Positions 21,301-31,525 are shown, numbered from the stretch's first letter. The stretch is DNA of 64,000 nt from Pogona vitticeps (GCF_051106095.1 NC_135791.1:6148501-6212500), one strand, 5' to 3'. The notes: a model not told the origin generated them from the letters alone. Made by a program: numbers and translations.

Positions 21301-24300
21301 TGGGCAGCCCTGATGGGATTTGTAGTCAAATAGCATCCGGGAAGCTACGCGTAGCCCAAAGGTGCTATGGGAACCTCCTTTTGAGGCCCACAGCATGTTT
21401 GGAGGGAACATGGCCGACCCAAGGCTGTTTGCTGCCTGAGAGGAAGGACAAGATGGCGTCTCCTTCCTCAGGTCATGTACTTGCACGTGACTTTGGGTTT
21501 GTGCCCTTCATGCGACATGTGGCAGCAGACCAGCGTGTCCAATGGGGTTGGAGTGTTGGATACAGAAGGCCTGAGTTCAAATCCATGTTCTACCGGGATC
21601 CTCTCCGCAGAGCTTCCCTCCGAGGGTTGCGGTGAGGTTGAAGCAGTGGAGAGCAGAGCCGTGCGCGCTGCTTTCAGCTCCCCGGAGGAAAAGTGGGGCA
21701 CTAATGTAACAGAGCAAATAGCGGGTTGGAGGTCCCAGCACAGCTTGTGTGTGGCAGAGACGGCTCTGTTCCCCAATGGAAGGGAACAGTTGAGGGGATT
21801 CAGGTGGAAGAGCCAGGAAGCTACTGCTGTGCTCTTCCATCATCTGTTGTCTGAGGCAATGGCGTCCATATGTCTATTTCTCAAAGCAAAGAGGAGATTC
21901 AACCCCTGGGCTGACAAAATGCTCATAGTCCACTTTCTTATTTCAGCCAGAATACAAATATGTGGATCCCATCTGCACCTTCCTCTTTTCCATCCTGGTT
22001 CTTGGGACGACACTGAGCATCCTGCGAGATGTTGTCCTTGTGCTGATGGAAGGTATATATTCCTTACAGCGTGCGGCGTGTGTGTGTGGGGGGATTTGAG
22101 AGGGTTAAGCCATACTACAAATAAACTGGGTCTGTGTCGTCATGCATTTTGCATGTGTCCTTTAAGAACACAGCATGGAGGCCTTGCATTTCAAGGCAAA
22201 GGCTGATCAGTTTTAAAAGGTGAGCATTCATTAATTGGTTTCTTTTAAATTCTTGTACTTTCAGGTAAAAACAAAGCACACTTGAGGGATCTTCGGCCTA
22301 GATTTGTATTTTTCTAAAATGGTCATAATAGTATCCATTCCTGTCACTGCTTTTATGTCTGCCGATGAATTAGAATTATAGAAAAAGTGAAGTTGGAAGG
22401 GGCCTACAAGGCCATCCAGTCCAACCCCCTGCTCAAGGCGGGAATACAAATCAAAGGACACCTGCCAAGTTTTTCTTGAATGCCTCCAGTGTTGGAGCAT
22501 TCGCAACTTCTCGAATTAACTGGTTCCACTGTCGTATTGCTCTAACAGTTAGGAAGTTTTTCCTGATATTCAACCAAAATCTGGCTTCCTTTAACTTGAG
22601 CCCATTGTTCTGCACTCTGAGATGATCGAGAACAGATCCTGATGCTGTTCTTATTGAACTGAGTGTCTTATTTTTTGTATATTCAATACCAAGTTGTTTT
22701 CTCAAGAACAAGGACGATGCTCATGTATAAATTTCTAACATAAAAATAGTCATTTTACTCTGTCTTCTGTATCCCATATATCAATGACTCCTTAATATCA
22801 AGTCCCAGTTTGACTGCTAATTTCATAATACATGTTCACATCTATTTTAAAAAGAAAGTATATTTTAAGTAATGAAAAATTAATATTGAACAAACGGGTT
22901 TTTAACATGGCTTCAAGAAAGTTCAAAATCTTGATCTTTCAAGGAAGGAAGAGATGAATGTTGAGAGAGCCACTGAAAACAGTAATAATAATAATTACTA
23001 TCATCCCACCCAGGTACGCCGAAAGGTGTAGATTTCAACAATGTGAAGACAATCTTGCTGTCCATTAATGGGGTGAAAGCCCTTCACAGCCTCCATATAT
23101 GGGCTCTGACGGTATCCCAACCTGTACTTTCAGTCCACATCGCAATCAGTAAGTCATACCTATGGACTACTTTTGGGGCTGATGGATGTAAACCATAATG
23201 ATCTGAGGGGATCATAGAATCCTACAATTATGGAGTTGGAAGGGACCTATAAGGCCATCACGTCCAACCCCTTGCTCAATCCAGGAATCCAAATCAAAGT
23301 AGTTTCCCCTTACTACCTGGTCATTGGTTCCCTTGTCGTACTGCTCTAACAGTTACTAAGTTTTTCCTGATGTATTCTCGAAGGCTTTCACGGCTGGGAT
23401 CTGATGGTTGTTGTCGGTTTTTCAGGCTCTTTGGCCTTCAGAACACGGCCAAAGATCCTGAAAAACCCACAACAACAACCAGTTTTTCCTGATGTTCAGC
23501 CTAAATCTGGCTTCTTGTAGCTGGTGCCCATTATTACCTGCCCTGCACTCTGGGATGTTCGAGAACAGATCCTGCCCCTTCCAGAGATGCTGGAGAAACC
23601 CACCTAGGAAAGGGATATGGGAAATCTAAATTTGGCACGGCATGGGGGGAGGGGGGCAGAACCAGGCGTGTACAAAGGGTGGCTGTGTGATGACCTACCA
23701 ACCTAGCCCACCGCTTGGAGAAGTTCTTCTCTCAACATACGGATCCTAGAATCCTTCAGCCTGAGGGAATTCTAGGACGCATAGGAGGGGAAATTGCCTG
23801 TTCCCTCCAGGGGTTTGACCTGGGGAGAATAATTGTTTGACTGCTTAAAGGCAACTTACAACATTAATGAGAAACATTGATCATACACAACCCACTTAGG
23901 ATACTATCCTGCACTAGCCCTGTAGAAAGGAATGGGATCTGTACACGAAAGCAAGATTGTGGAGCGTGGGCAAGCGTTCCTTGTTGATTGGGCCCCACAG
24001 GCGGGACCTTTCAGTCTGCCTTCCCCTTTGCAGGCCAAACTTTACACCTCGTGTCTCCTCGTGGATGAGTTAAGGAGCCATCGAGAACAAAAGCACACCC
24101 TCTTTTTCCTCTTCAAACTAACGGTGTCTTCTTTTGGCCACCCCCCCCCCCCATCTTCCTTCCTGTTGTGCACCGTAGACAAGGACGCTGACGCGCAGGC
24201 AGTCTTGAAGGAAGCAAGCTCCCGCCTGCAGGCAGCCTTCAGCTTCCACACCACCACCATCCAGATAGAGAACTACTCGGACGACATGAAAGATTGCCGG

Positions 24301-24324
24301 GAATGTCAGAGCCCTTCTGACTGA
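12318..24324 (+). CDS. SLC30A2: Zinc transporter 2 (ZnT2), eight coding exons
   Basis: ZnT2 is a cation-diffusion-facilitator proton/zinc exchanger that loads zinc from cytosol into secretory vesicles and lysosome-like compartments. Exons: 12318-12376, 14971-15185, 16561-16707, 17814-17967, 20640-20805, 21947-22052, 23014-23148, 24179-24324. All junctions are GT-AG and all phases agree, giving 1128 nt and 375 residues; human ZnT2 has about 372. The N-terminus has a dileucine sorting motif (E9RRHLL14). Intramembrane zinc sites are H107xxxD111 (TM2) and H226xxxD230 (TM5), and the TM4-TM5 loop is His-rich ([11 protein letters not shown], 198-208). The C-terminus ends [13 protein letters not shown], close to human ZnT2 and unlike ZnT3 or ZnT8. 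It starts in a CpG island and is convergent with EXTL1. No break or missing residue was seen, so the gene looks functional. Confidence 0.96.
12377..14460 (+). other. SLC30A2 intron 1, left part
   Basis: This 2.6 kb intron (12377-14970) has the rest of the CpG island, then unique-looking DNA with no exon or named repeat between 12700 and 14280, then the SINE/MITE nest at 14290-14945. Confidence 0.5.
14290..14945 (+). mobile_element. tRNA-derived SINE split by a palindromic element
   Basis: The head shows tRNA-like A and B boxes (tagctccgtggtagaggtct; gagttcaattcc). The body runs to '...cttctgagta' at 14460 and resumes after 14873 with tactctctacctggacaata, ccataagttagaattcag-type text and gatggcacatgatta. 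It is not a tRNA gene. The interruption is the TA-flanked element at 14461-14873. Confidence 0.7.
14461..14873. mobile_element. Palindromic TA-flanked element, 'ctagcgaa' type
   Basis: The ends cagtggtgccttgctagac and gtctagcgaggcaccgctg are inverted repeats, with TA at 14459-14460 and 14874-14875. It is nearly collinear with the copy at 56692 but lacks about 18 bp of the central aatgcattccaatggg arm. Confidence 0.8.
14971..15185 (+). CDS. SLC30A2: SLC30A2 coding exon 2
   Basis: Acceptor tgccctgcag, donor gtaagg. Encodes the rest of the cytosolic N-terminus with a Cys/His pair (HCHSSW) and the start of TM1 ([19 protein letters not shown]). Confidence 0.95.
15186..16560 (+). other. SLC30A2 intron 2 with degenerate repeated blocks
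   Basis: A block like atgtagaaatctagcatgacaggtagaagactag occurs at about 15684-15740, 16025-16085, 16195-16250 and 16371-16436, so part of the intron arose by duplication. A hairpin of ggttcgtcaaggtggacgaacc at 15312-15333, with cgggcacaaaccgcca before it, resembles the palindromic repeat at 53539. Confidence 0.5.
16561..16707 (+). CDS. SLC30A2: SLC30A2 coding exon 3
   Basis: Acceptor accttcccag, donor gtaagt. Encodes the end of TM1 and TM2 with the zinc-site HxxxD (AAHLMTDF), then the conserved [20 protein letters not shown]. Confidence 0.97.
16765..17170 (-). mobile_element. LINE 3' tail fragment in SLC30A2 intron 3
   Basis: The text atctttatcccacctttctc and gtggcttacctcattaaaa, followed by gttccacagtctctgggagc, looks like an L2/CR1-clade 3' tail of the kind also at 59390-59700. 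Exact orientation and limits are uncertain. Confidence 0.4.
17814..17967 (+). CDS. SLC30A2: SLC30A2 coding exon 4
   Basis: Acceptor tctctgcag, donor gtaagt. Encodes TM3 and TM4: [20 protein letters not shown] through [12 protein letters not shown]. Confidence 0.97.
18390..19005 (+). mobile_element. L2/CR1-clade LINE reverse-transcriptase end in intron 4
   Basis: The sequence encodes SRLDYCTWG-like and [20 protein letters not shown] text and LCWLPV, the conserved end of L2/CR1-clade reverse transcriptases, then aagccatgtcttcggtga and accaccgagaaggcccc of the 3' region. A minus-oriented SINE piece interrupts it at 18616-18725. Confidence 0.55.
18616..18725 (-). mobile_element. Partial Sauria-type SINE inserted in a LINE
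   Basis: gtaggtaaaggttccccttg through gtgctcatccccatctccaa matches the 3' half of the SINE at 19021-19366 in reverse orientation. LINE text lies on both sides. Confidence 0.6.
19021..19366 (+). mobile_element. Sauria-type tRNA-derived SINE
   Basis: The head reads ggtggcactgtgggttaaac with a B-box-like segment, the body carries 'agtagataaataagtaccac' and 'actggccatgtgaccacgga', and the end is ggggaacctttacctttacc. This is the typical squamate SINE with a BovB-like mobilisation partner. It is about full length, in SLC30A2 intron 4. Confidence 0.7.
19367..20639 (+). other. SLC30A2 intron 4, right part
   Basis: Repeat-poor DNA. A 211-codon minus frame crosses 20013-20648, including the first bases of exon 5, but has no recognisable content and is treated as chance. 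Confidence 0.4.
20640..20805 (+). CDS. SLC30A2: SLC30A2 coding exon 5
   Basis: Acceptor ctcatacag, donor gtgggg. Encodes the His-rich loop (HGHGHSH) and TM5 with the second HxxxD ([11 protein letters not shown]), then the start of TM6. Confidence 0.97.
20806..21946 (+). other. SLC30A2 intron 5
   Basis: No exon or clear named repeat. An open + frame running from 21475 across exon 6 is not in the exon 6 reading frame and is ignored. Confidence 0.4.
21947..22052 (+). CDS. SLC30A2: SLC30A2 coding exon 6
   Basis: Acceptor ttatttcag, donor gtatat. Encodes [20 protein letters not shown] through VLVLMEG (TM6 and the linker to the C-terminal domain). Confidence 0.97.
22376..22700 (-). mobile_element. 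CR1-type LINE 3' fragment in intron 6
   Basis: Minus-strand text includes ctgttctcgatcatctcaga, aatgggctcaag and ggccttgtaggccccttcca, the usual CR1 3' region. The minus frame still reads [20 protein letters not shown]. Confidence 0.7.
23014..23148 (+). CDS. SLC30A2: SLC30A2 coding exon 7
   Basis: Acceptor cacccag, donor gtaagt. Encodes [20 protein letters not shown] and [20 protein letters not shown] of the cytosolic C-terminal domain. Confidence 0.97.
23213..23575 (-). mobile_element. CR1-type LINE 3' fragment split by a second element
   Basis: Same CR1 tail family as 22376 and 41145. It is interrupted at 23372-23491 by the fold-back element, with the CR1 words agtttttcctgatg repeated on both sides. 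Confidence 0.65.
23372..23491. mobile_element. Fold-back retroelement tail in the CR1 copy
   Basis: ggttgttgtcggtttttcag... is followed about 10 bp later by its inverted copy ...cctgaaaaacccacaacaac. The flanks agtttttcctgatg (23359-23372 and 23492-23505) form a target-site duplication of about 14 bp. Same family as 4785 and 31524. Confidence 0.6.
24179..24324 (+). CDS. SLC30A2: SLC30A2 coding exon 8 and stop
   Basis: The acceptor is accgtag, a TAG rather than CAG acceptor, after a C-run at 24141-24152. Encodes [20 protein letters not shown] through CQSPSD, stop TGA at 24322-24324. Confidence 0.95.
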
Positions 24325-24750
24325 CTTCTGGGTACCTGCAAAGGAGGGTCACCAAGCAACCTGAGAATTGATGTGGAGCTGTTACCTCGGAGTTCCTAAC
24401 ACTGTCAATGAGGTTGGGAAAGTGACTCTTTTGGACTACATGTCCCAGAATACCTTAGCACCTGCGGCGTTCTGGGTGCTGTAGTCCATAAGAGGTACGT
24501 TCTCCAGGTGTGTGGTGACTTCACAGGCTCCCTCTGGCCAAATGGCGATCTGGCGTCACTCAAGTGCCTCTTTCTTGTTATATTTGGGAGCAAAATCATT
24601 AATGGTTGTGCCTTGTCCCCCTTCCTTTCTCCCTGTTTGTCTCTGTTTTGCTAGTCCTTCCTTTCTCATGTCTGTCTGTTTTGCTAGCCCTTTTTCCCAC
24701 TCCGAATACAGTTTTATAAGAATTCAAAATAAAACCGCAGGGCCTCTCTG
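24325..24750 (+). other. SLC30A2 3' untranslated region
   Basis: Runs from the stop codon to a polyadenylation signal at 24728-24733 with T/G-rich sequence beyond. It includes a short inverted repeat (ggactacatgtcccagaa / ttctgggtgctgtagtcc, 24435-24489), a common dispersed hairpin. Confidence 0.6.
24728..24733 (+). promoter_or_regulatory. Polyadenylation signal of SLC30A2
   Basis: AATAAA 404 bp after the stop codon and the first canonical hexamer downstream, followed by a GT-rich stretch (ggctgtgtggtgtctt). Confidence 0.65.
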
Positions 24751-25614
24751 CCTATTTATTGATTTGGCTGTGTGGTGTCTTCTTATAATTCTGAGATCTC
24801 ATCTTTCTCAGAGCCTGGACAGTAGTGGTGACGGATTACTTTCCAAACTCCATAAGAAGTAACAAGAAGAAACTACTTCCTAAAAGTAACTTCTCAAGCT
24901 TCTGTGAGGTCTTCTCCAAGCAGTGCCCTTATTCTAGTAAAAATAACAGGTTCTGCATGGATTTGAATAGTATTTCCCCCCCCTCTGTCTGTCAACGTAA
25001 GGCTTGCCTTACATTGTTGAGTAACTTTTACTATGGCTTTCCGTATTTTTTTTATTGCACCAGATGGGTTTGTTTTTAGTTCTGCTTTATTTCTGGAGTG
25101 AAGGAGTTTACTGCTATGGTGGCTTCCTGTTATTTGACTCCATTGTCGGACGAGAGCCTCCCGGTTTGAAAGCTGTCAATTGAACGGTCAAACAAAAAAG
25201 CTTGAGGAGAAAAACTCCATCTTGGGTCCTTTTAAGGAGAACAGTGGGGTAAAAAAAATATTTTAGACAGACAGACAGATCAGAGAAGTATAGCTCTAAA
25301 CTATTTTAGAAATAATTCTTAAGAGAAACTGTGTCCTTTAAGAAAATTGAGTTCTGAAGAGATGCTTGGACAGACATTCTGCTCAGTTCTTGTTTTTCAT
25401 CTGTCATCAGCCAAAAGAGAACCCGATGGAAGAGTCTTAAATTTGAATACTTGCATCAAGAATGAAAAGCTCCTGATCTGAGCGTCTGGTGGAAAAATGT
25501 TGCCCGAGGAGGCTTTTAATGAACACTTTAAGGGCAGGTTGCTGGAAGGAGGGGGGAAGCCAGGAGCCTACAATGATCTCTCCATGTGTCTTTCAAAGAA
25601 AACCTGCTGTTTAC
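24751..25614. other. Intergenic stretch without a recognised gene
   Basis: No exon, RNA gene or clear element. A short (GACA)n run is at 25267-25278. Confidence 0.4.
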
Positions 25615-26105
25615 CTTGTTGTTGTTTAGTCGTTAAATTGTGTCCGACTCTTCATGACCCCATGGACCAGAGCACACCTGTCTTCCACTGCCTTCCAGAG
25701 TTGGGTCAAATTCATGTTGGTCGCTTTGGTGACCCTGTCCAAAAATCTCATCCTCTGTCATCCCCTTCTCCTCTTGCCTTCACACTTTCCCAACATCAGG
25801 GTCTTTTCCAGGGAGTCTTCTTTTCTCATGAGATGGCCAAAGTATTGGAGCCTCAGCTTCAGGATCTGTCCTTCCAGTTGAGCACTCAGGGTTGATTTCC
25901 TTCAAAATGGATAGGTTTGTTCTCCTTGCAGTCCAGGGGACTCTCAAGAGTCTCCTCCAGCACCACAATACAAAAGCATCCATTCTTCGGCGATCAGCCT
26001 TCTTTATGGTCCAGCTCTCACTTCCATACTTCACTACAGGGAAAACCATAGCTTTGACTATTCGGACCTTTGTCAGCAAGGTGATGTCTCGAGACTTAAT
26101 AAGTC
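25615..26105 (-). mobile_element. BovB/RTE LINE 3' end
   Basis: The minus frame reads VRIVKAMVFPVVKYGSESWT, LWCWRRLLRVPWTARRTN and ILKEINPECS, the C-terminal part of the RTE/BovB reverse-transcriptase protein. It ends in the diagnostic tail whose complement is gttgtttagtcgttaaattg and tgtccgactcttcatgaccc. It is well preserved but truncated at its 5' side. The same part recurs at 60595-61080. Confidence 0.85.
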
Positions 26106-26109
26106 ACTA

Positions 26110-26450
26110 GAGGGCCCCAGAGCCCAACTTGTCTGGTGGCGACCCAACTGTTCAGAAGAACTACACAACTTTGTGTAATTGCCATCTTACTGGCAGAAAG
26201 CAGCAACAACTCGAAATGACTGTTAAGGAAAGTGAAAGAAGAGATCTGTACACAGAACATACTGTAGGTAAAGCCGGACTGGATAGAGAGGAAGGCGGAC
26301 TGAAAATTGGTAGAAGGAACATCAATAATTTAAGATAGGCAAAAAAATACCAATTTGCTGGCAAGAAAGCCAGTACTTTGGGATGACGGAGCACAGATCC
26401 TGCCTCTGTATGACAGCCTCTTAAGTATTTGAAAAGTGTTACCATATCCT
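26110..26450 (+). mobile_element. RTE fragment followed by a CR1 scrap
   Basis: gcagaaagcagcaacaactc and aaggaacatcaataatttaa are pieces of the RTE reverse-transcriptase region, out of their usual order. ggagcacagatcctgcctct and aagtatttgaaaagtgttac are CR1-like. It is a mosaic of small fragments. Confidence 0.45.
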
Positions 26451-27825
26451 ATCATATGATAAATGTAAATATATTTCTTCTGATCAAAATAATCTCATAG
26501 GAAATTCTCAGATCTGTCTGACATATACTCTCTAAAGCTCGATAGTCAGATTTCTGTTCATAGACTCCAGCATGGACTGCATATCTGAACTCTAGAACAG
26601 ATTTCTAACTCCGCCAGCTGTGAGCTCTAACTCTTTCGAGTGCTCGTATTCTTGCATAAGCTTATTATATGTAATTATATATACATGTTTACACAGAGAA
26701 TGGGTGGAATTGCCCCACACAACAGCTTATGTAAGTGACATGTGGCAGAGATCTAAGGAAGCTCTTTGAAGCTTCACACTGCAGATGAAATGGTAGCGTC
26801 AACAATGGTCTTATGATGAGCATAGCTGACTGATCCACGCTTGTCATAAGACCGTTGCTGATGCTGGTTCCCTCCTGGATGTGCTCTCTGCAAAACGTGG
26901 AGGAGGGCAGAGCCTTTCCTTGTAATGCTAGGAAAACAGCCTCGAGGTCAGGAAGAGGCCACATAGCCATGGCCACCTGGGGCCCCTTTGCAGGAAACGT
27001 CGGCCGAAATCCTCTTGTGCAACATCACGCCATGTAAGATTGATATCATCAGGTGTCACCATTTTTGGCAGAAAGAAAATATTTCTGGTCCAGGATTTCT
27101 GCCACATTACTGACAGCCATATGGCCTTGGGAGGTGTGGGAAAAGTTGCATCCAGAATTCTCCAGCTAGCCTGGCAAGTGAAAAATACACCCCACTGTTT
27201 CTGTGGTGCCTTTGACCTCTTCCCCTGGCTGCCATCAGAGCTTGGAAAAGTTACTTTTTATGCCTCCAGCTCTCAGCGTCCTGGAGATGGCCTGCCACAC
27301 TGGGCCGTGCTGGTTTGGGAGATTCTGAGAAGTATCTGAATGTACCCCCCACCGGAGAAAATAAAGGAGGAATTAGGTTTGCATAAAATGTGATTCTGTA
27401 GTTTCGAATCTAGAAATAATTCCTGTGAAATAGAAATGCCTTGTGAGCTGTATTTTTTTTGCCCAGACTGCTGTTCTGGTGGTAGCTGCGGATGGACCAT
27501 TTCCAAGACTCATCCAATAGTTCTGATCCTTAAATCACATGTGGAACAAGCGGCTTTTTAAACAGAGGATATAGTTTCAAGGTGAAGATTATCCTTGGGC
27601 AGCCCTTGTAAGAGGATGTATGGGCATCCTGTCTAAGCAACAAACCATAGTTTAACACAAACCATGGCTTATGGCGATCAGTGAGCATGCCCTATGTTTG
27701 TAAGAAATATCTCATCTTGTAAGGTCTTTTCAAATGAGATGTAGAAACGTACTGTATGCGTCATGTATTGGGTAGTAAGTAAATGATGTATTTTCATGTG
27801 TATAATAATGTTCCATCAAGCTAAT
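26451..27825. other. Intergenic stretch without a recognised gene
   Basis: No exon or named element was recognised. A short inverted repeat around caatggtcttatgatgagca / gcttgtcataagaccgttgc lies at 26799-26860. Confidence 0.4.
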
Positions 27826-28048
27826 TCTGACATATGGTGACCCTTTTCAGGGCTTTCCAGGTAGAGAATACTCAGCAGTGGTTTCCCCTTCCCTTTTTCC
27901 TGGGGTCCCCTGGGATTGTGCAGCTGGCCCATGGCTACCCAGGTTGGCTGTACTCAGAGGAGGCACAGTAGGGAATCTAACACCCAACCTCTGGTTCTGA
28001 AACCAGGTACCTAAACCACTGAGCTATCCAGCCAGCTGCTTTCATATA
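27826..28048 (-). mobile_element. tRNA-derived SINE, minus orientation
   Basis: On the minus strand it begins agctggctggatagctcagt and ggttttagg-like A/B-box text, continues with ggttgggtgttagattccct and ends in the body shared with the SINE at 14290. A tRNA-like head with a long non-tRNA body identifies a SINE. Confidence 0.7.
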
Positions 28049-29459
28049 CAGTATATATGTACAATATATATATTTAAAGGAAGGATTTGCATGCAGGAGA
28101 TGGTTCACTTATAATATCATTAAGCCAGAAATGAGATGAGAGAACAGGATATAAATAGGGTAGTCTAATCTACCATCAGTTTCATAGACAAGGCAAATAT
28201 TATATTTTAATGTTGCCGGTTGTGTATAGTGTATGTTTTGTTATTATTGCATACTGCTTTGAACTCTTCAGACATACACAGTCCATAAATACGGGTAAAC
28301 TGAATACATATAAGCCAGCCTGCCGGGCCTGCCAGCAAGGTCCCTGAGAAATGCCAGTGATTTAATCCAGTGGATTTATATGACATTCAGCCATAGAAAG
28401 GAAATTCTATTAGGACACAGCTTCTCCCTTTAAAAGACATCTGAAATCCAAAGAGGGCATGCTTGCTGATTTCTGAACAGCCAGGCCAAGCCAGGAATGA
28501 TGGATTTTCTTTTCCAGCACGATCCACACGGAGTTACTCACAAATAAAAGCCATGTTATTTATGCCCTGTTTGCGAGTGTTAATCGTATGGGGCAGTGAC
28601 TGCTCCAGACGGTTTACGGAACGATTGCTTGGAAAAGAAATCGGGTTTGTTCAGGAACAATTCCCAGGCCAGCTGGCCTCATGGAGGTGGCTCTTCGTCT
28701 TGCTTAAAGCAGCTCACGGCAGGGTTTGTGAGATGCCCGGGTGGATTCGAAAGGAAGGGCAGCAACGTAAGGCAGCAACTTCTATAAAAAGAATGTCACT
28801 CGCTGGGCATGGACGTGAGCCATCCAACCAACTTATTATAAATTAAATGTCATCACAAATCCAAATCCCATTCATCATATGTAGAATAAATTTGTACAAA
28901 TATTGACCCCAGTTCCTTTAATCTATTTATTTATTTATTGGACTTATATACCGCAGCAAACTCTTTCTGTTTGCTTGTTTCAGGCATGATGGGCCTTAGA
29001 TCTAATCTTCCCTGATTACAAGAGATGGTCTCCTGGCAGCTGAAAAGTCTGGAAGGATAAAATATCCGGATGCGAGGGAAATTTCACCGCAGCCTTCAAG
29101 AAATCCACCAGGAAATGCTTGGGCTAAAGAAGGAGTCACAGCTCCCTCCTCTTCCTTGGGCTTCATATTATCCTTTAGAGGCGTGTGATTATTATCATTA
29201 TTTTAATAGACTGTTGCCAGAATATTAAGCAAATTAATATTCGCTACCTACCCCAACCTTTCTCTCCTCTGCACCCACCTCATTTTTATCTCCTTGTTGG
29301 AATTGCCCAGCCAGAGGAATGACTTATAAATGATATCAGATGTCACTTCTTCTGAGCTGTGGGACCAACTGGGGGTGGATGGCAACTCTCATCAATGCCT
29401 GCCAGTAGGACCATCTGCCATGCTGGCTATGGATGGTGGGGGTTTCATAGTTCAACAGA
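28049..29459. other. Intergenic stretch without a recognised gene
   Basis: AT-rich in places. An 'atttatttatttattggact' tract at 28923-28945 looks like the start of a LINE/SINE tail. No coding exon seen. Confidence 0.4.
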
Positions 29460-29665
29460 TGTTGTTGTTGTTTAGTCGTTTAGTCATGTCCCGACTCTTC
29501 GTGACCCCATGGACCAGAACACGCCAGGCCCTCCTGTCTTCCACGGCCTCCCGGAGTTGGGTCAAATTCATGTTGTTCACTTCGGTGACACTGTCCAACC
29601 ATCCCGTCCTCTGTCATCTCCTTCTCCTCTTACCCTCACACTTTCCCAACATCACAAGTTCACAT
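29460..29665 (-). mobile_element. BovB/RTE LINE 3' tail fragment
   Basis: gttgttgtttagtcgtttag, actcttcgtgaccccatgga and cctcccggagttgggtcaaa form the BovB-type tail, minus orientation, truncated inside the 3' region. Confidence 0.75.
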
Positions 29666-30515
29666 TCAACTGACGGTGAAACGAGATGGCTGCAGTGGTC
29701 AGTTCAAAAGCTGGTGACTTCCCAGGCCAGCCCCAACCACCTCCTCCCCCCTCCTGTCATCCTTCAGGGCACCAAAGACCCACAGCTTAGACTAGTCTCT
29801 CTGCCTTGCCTTGCAGAAAGGCTGCCAACTTACGTCATCCCATTATTGATTTTTGGAAAGGGTTCTTTCTCATGTCGGCCACTACCGTAAATCATCATTA
29901 GCAGTGTCCTAATGCCATCAGCCAAGGCACCACTAGAACTGTGTCCTATTAAAAGAAAGCTCTAGAGATGGAAACGTCTCTAGAGATAAGATATTCTTCT
30001 TATCAAGTCCATAACTGTCTTCAGAATTCAGCCTCAAAGTGTCTAGGGCTCTGTCGGGGGGTGGAGACCAGGGACTCTGTGTACACCCTGCTCCCACATC
30101 CCCAACTCCATCCAAAAGTCTCATAAACACCTGTTTCAGCACAAAGGTCTGTGTCGTGGGTTCAACAGAATGTGATCACAGCGTTTCTCTGGTCTGCAAC
30201 TCTGCCCTTTATCAGGTGGGGGACACAGCATTTTTGTGGCTCCACATTGCCACCACTCGTTGAACCCTACAGATTTTCAGGCTGAACACCTGAGTAGTCT
30301 CGTTGTTCTTAACGGTTCCTTTCCCCTCAACAACCCAGCAGGTAGGACCGTGCAGTGCATCCGTATGCTTGGAAAAGTGTCACCGATAGGATGTCAAAAT
30401 TAAAGCCAGGAAACAGGCAAGACCCTTATGATCTCCACTCTTTGATTTCAATATTTTTTTAAAAATCCTAATATTTCACTCTGATTGCCCTTAAACACGT
30501 AAAGAATACATTTTC

Positions 30516-30745
30516 ACTGAACGGGAGAAGTGGAAGTGTTTCTGAGCATCTGCAGGATGCTGTTCCTTTCTCGACATAAACAATTCCCCCCCACACCCAG
30601 GTTTCTCAGAAGTTGGAAATGTCATCAACGGAGGGCCAGGTTACCTAGCAACCACCACTTTCTTTCTGTTTATTCACAAGAGCGGGAGAAGCGAAAGTGT
30701 TTCTGAGCATCTACAGGTTGCGGTTCCTTTCGCGACATAAACATT
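30516..30745. repeat. Duplicated block of about 65 bp and a dispersed repeat
   Basis: cgggagaagtggaagtgttt...ctcgacataaac at about 30520-30581 recurs at about 30680-30741. Between them lies aggtttctcagaagttggaa...ttacctagcaaccaccactt, which recurs at 34291-34350. The unit is a dispersed repeat I cannot name. Confidence 0.6.
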
Positions 30746-31225
30746 GAAACAAATGCCAGTGGAGGAATGACGCAGGGTCGGAGGAGTCCCCTTACATTTT
30801 TTTTTCACAAGCTCTTAGGGTGCGATCACATTGGACAACAGATAACAATGTGGACCGCTCGGGGGGCAGTCTGGTGTGGTCTGTTTCTCAGTGATCACAC
30901 CACTTAGGGGGGAACAGCACTCCAAGCCTGCCCCCCCACTCCAGGCCCAAGCTAGACCTTTTTGGTCCAGTTGTAGGGCTACTCCCTTTTGGGAATTGGG
31001 TTGGAGTCATTCCCTGGCAGATGGAAGAGTTGTGGCAGATGGAAAAGTTGTGTTCTAGGACATTACTCCCATTAAAGTGGCCCAGTATAATCAGGCGTGT
31101 GTGCCTTTCCCGCTGTCCGGTTGCACCTTGAGTCCCTGATTTTAAGGCCATGAGTTGGAGATCACTGCCCCCTCAGTCCTTCCTCATTAACTCAAACACC
31201 AAATAAATAGAAATAATAAATAAAT

Positions 31226-31525
31226 AGGAACTCTGTCCATGCTCTGATGCTGTTTGTTGGATAGTTGAGCATTTATAGCTGTGGGAGCAGCTTTTGTCCT
31301 TTTCAGGAGATAGGGTGATCAGTGTGTTTTTGTTGTGATAAGGCGGGAGAGATTATCTGTCACTGTGATTGATGGGTGTCGTTAGTGACAGATCATCTCT
31401 CCCCCCTTATCACAATAAAAGCACACTGATCACCCTATCTCCTGAAAAGGACAAAAGCTGTTCCCACAGCTATAAATACTTAACTATCCAACAAACAGGA
31501 ACGGAGCATGGACAGAATTCCTACT
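31226..31525. repeat. Large inverted repeat, arms about 138 bp
   Basis: Arm 31226-31363 (ctctgtccatgctct ... gagagattatctgtcac) pairs with arm 31385-31525, with a 21 bp spacer. The arms differ at scattered positions and by small indels. A fold-back retroelement tail follows directly at 31524. Confidence 0.8.

Noticed and set aside
21475-22206. 243-codon plus-strand frame around SLC30A2 exon 6
   Set aside because: It reads exon 6 in the wrong frame and has no family similarity.
12318-24324. SLC30A3 or SLC30A8 instead of SLC30A2
   Set aside because: The N-terminal HLL, the loop sequence and the DMKDC..CQ.PSD end match ZnT2 best.
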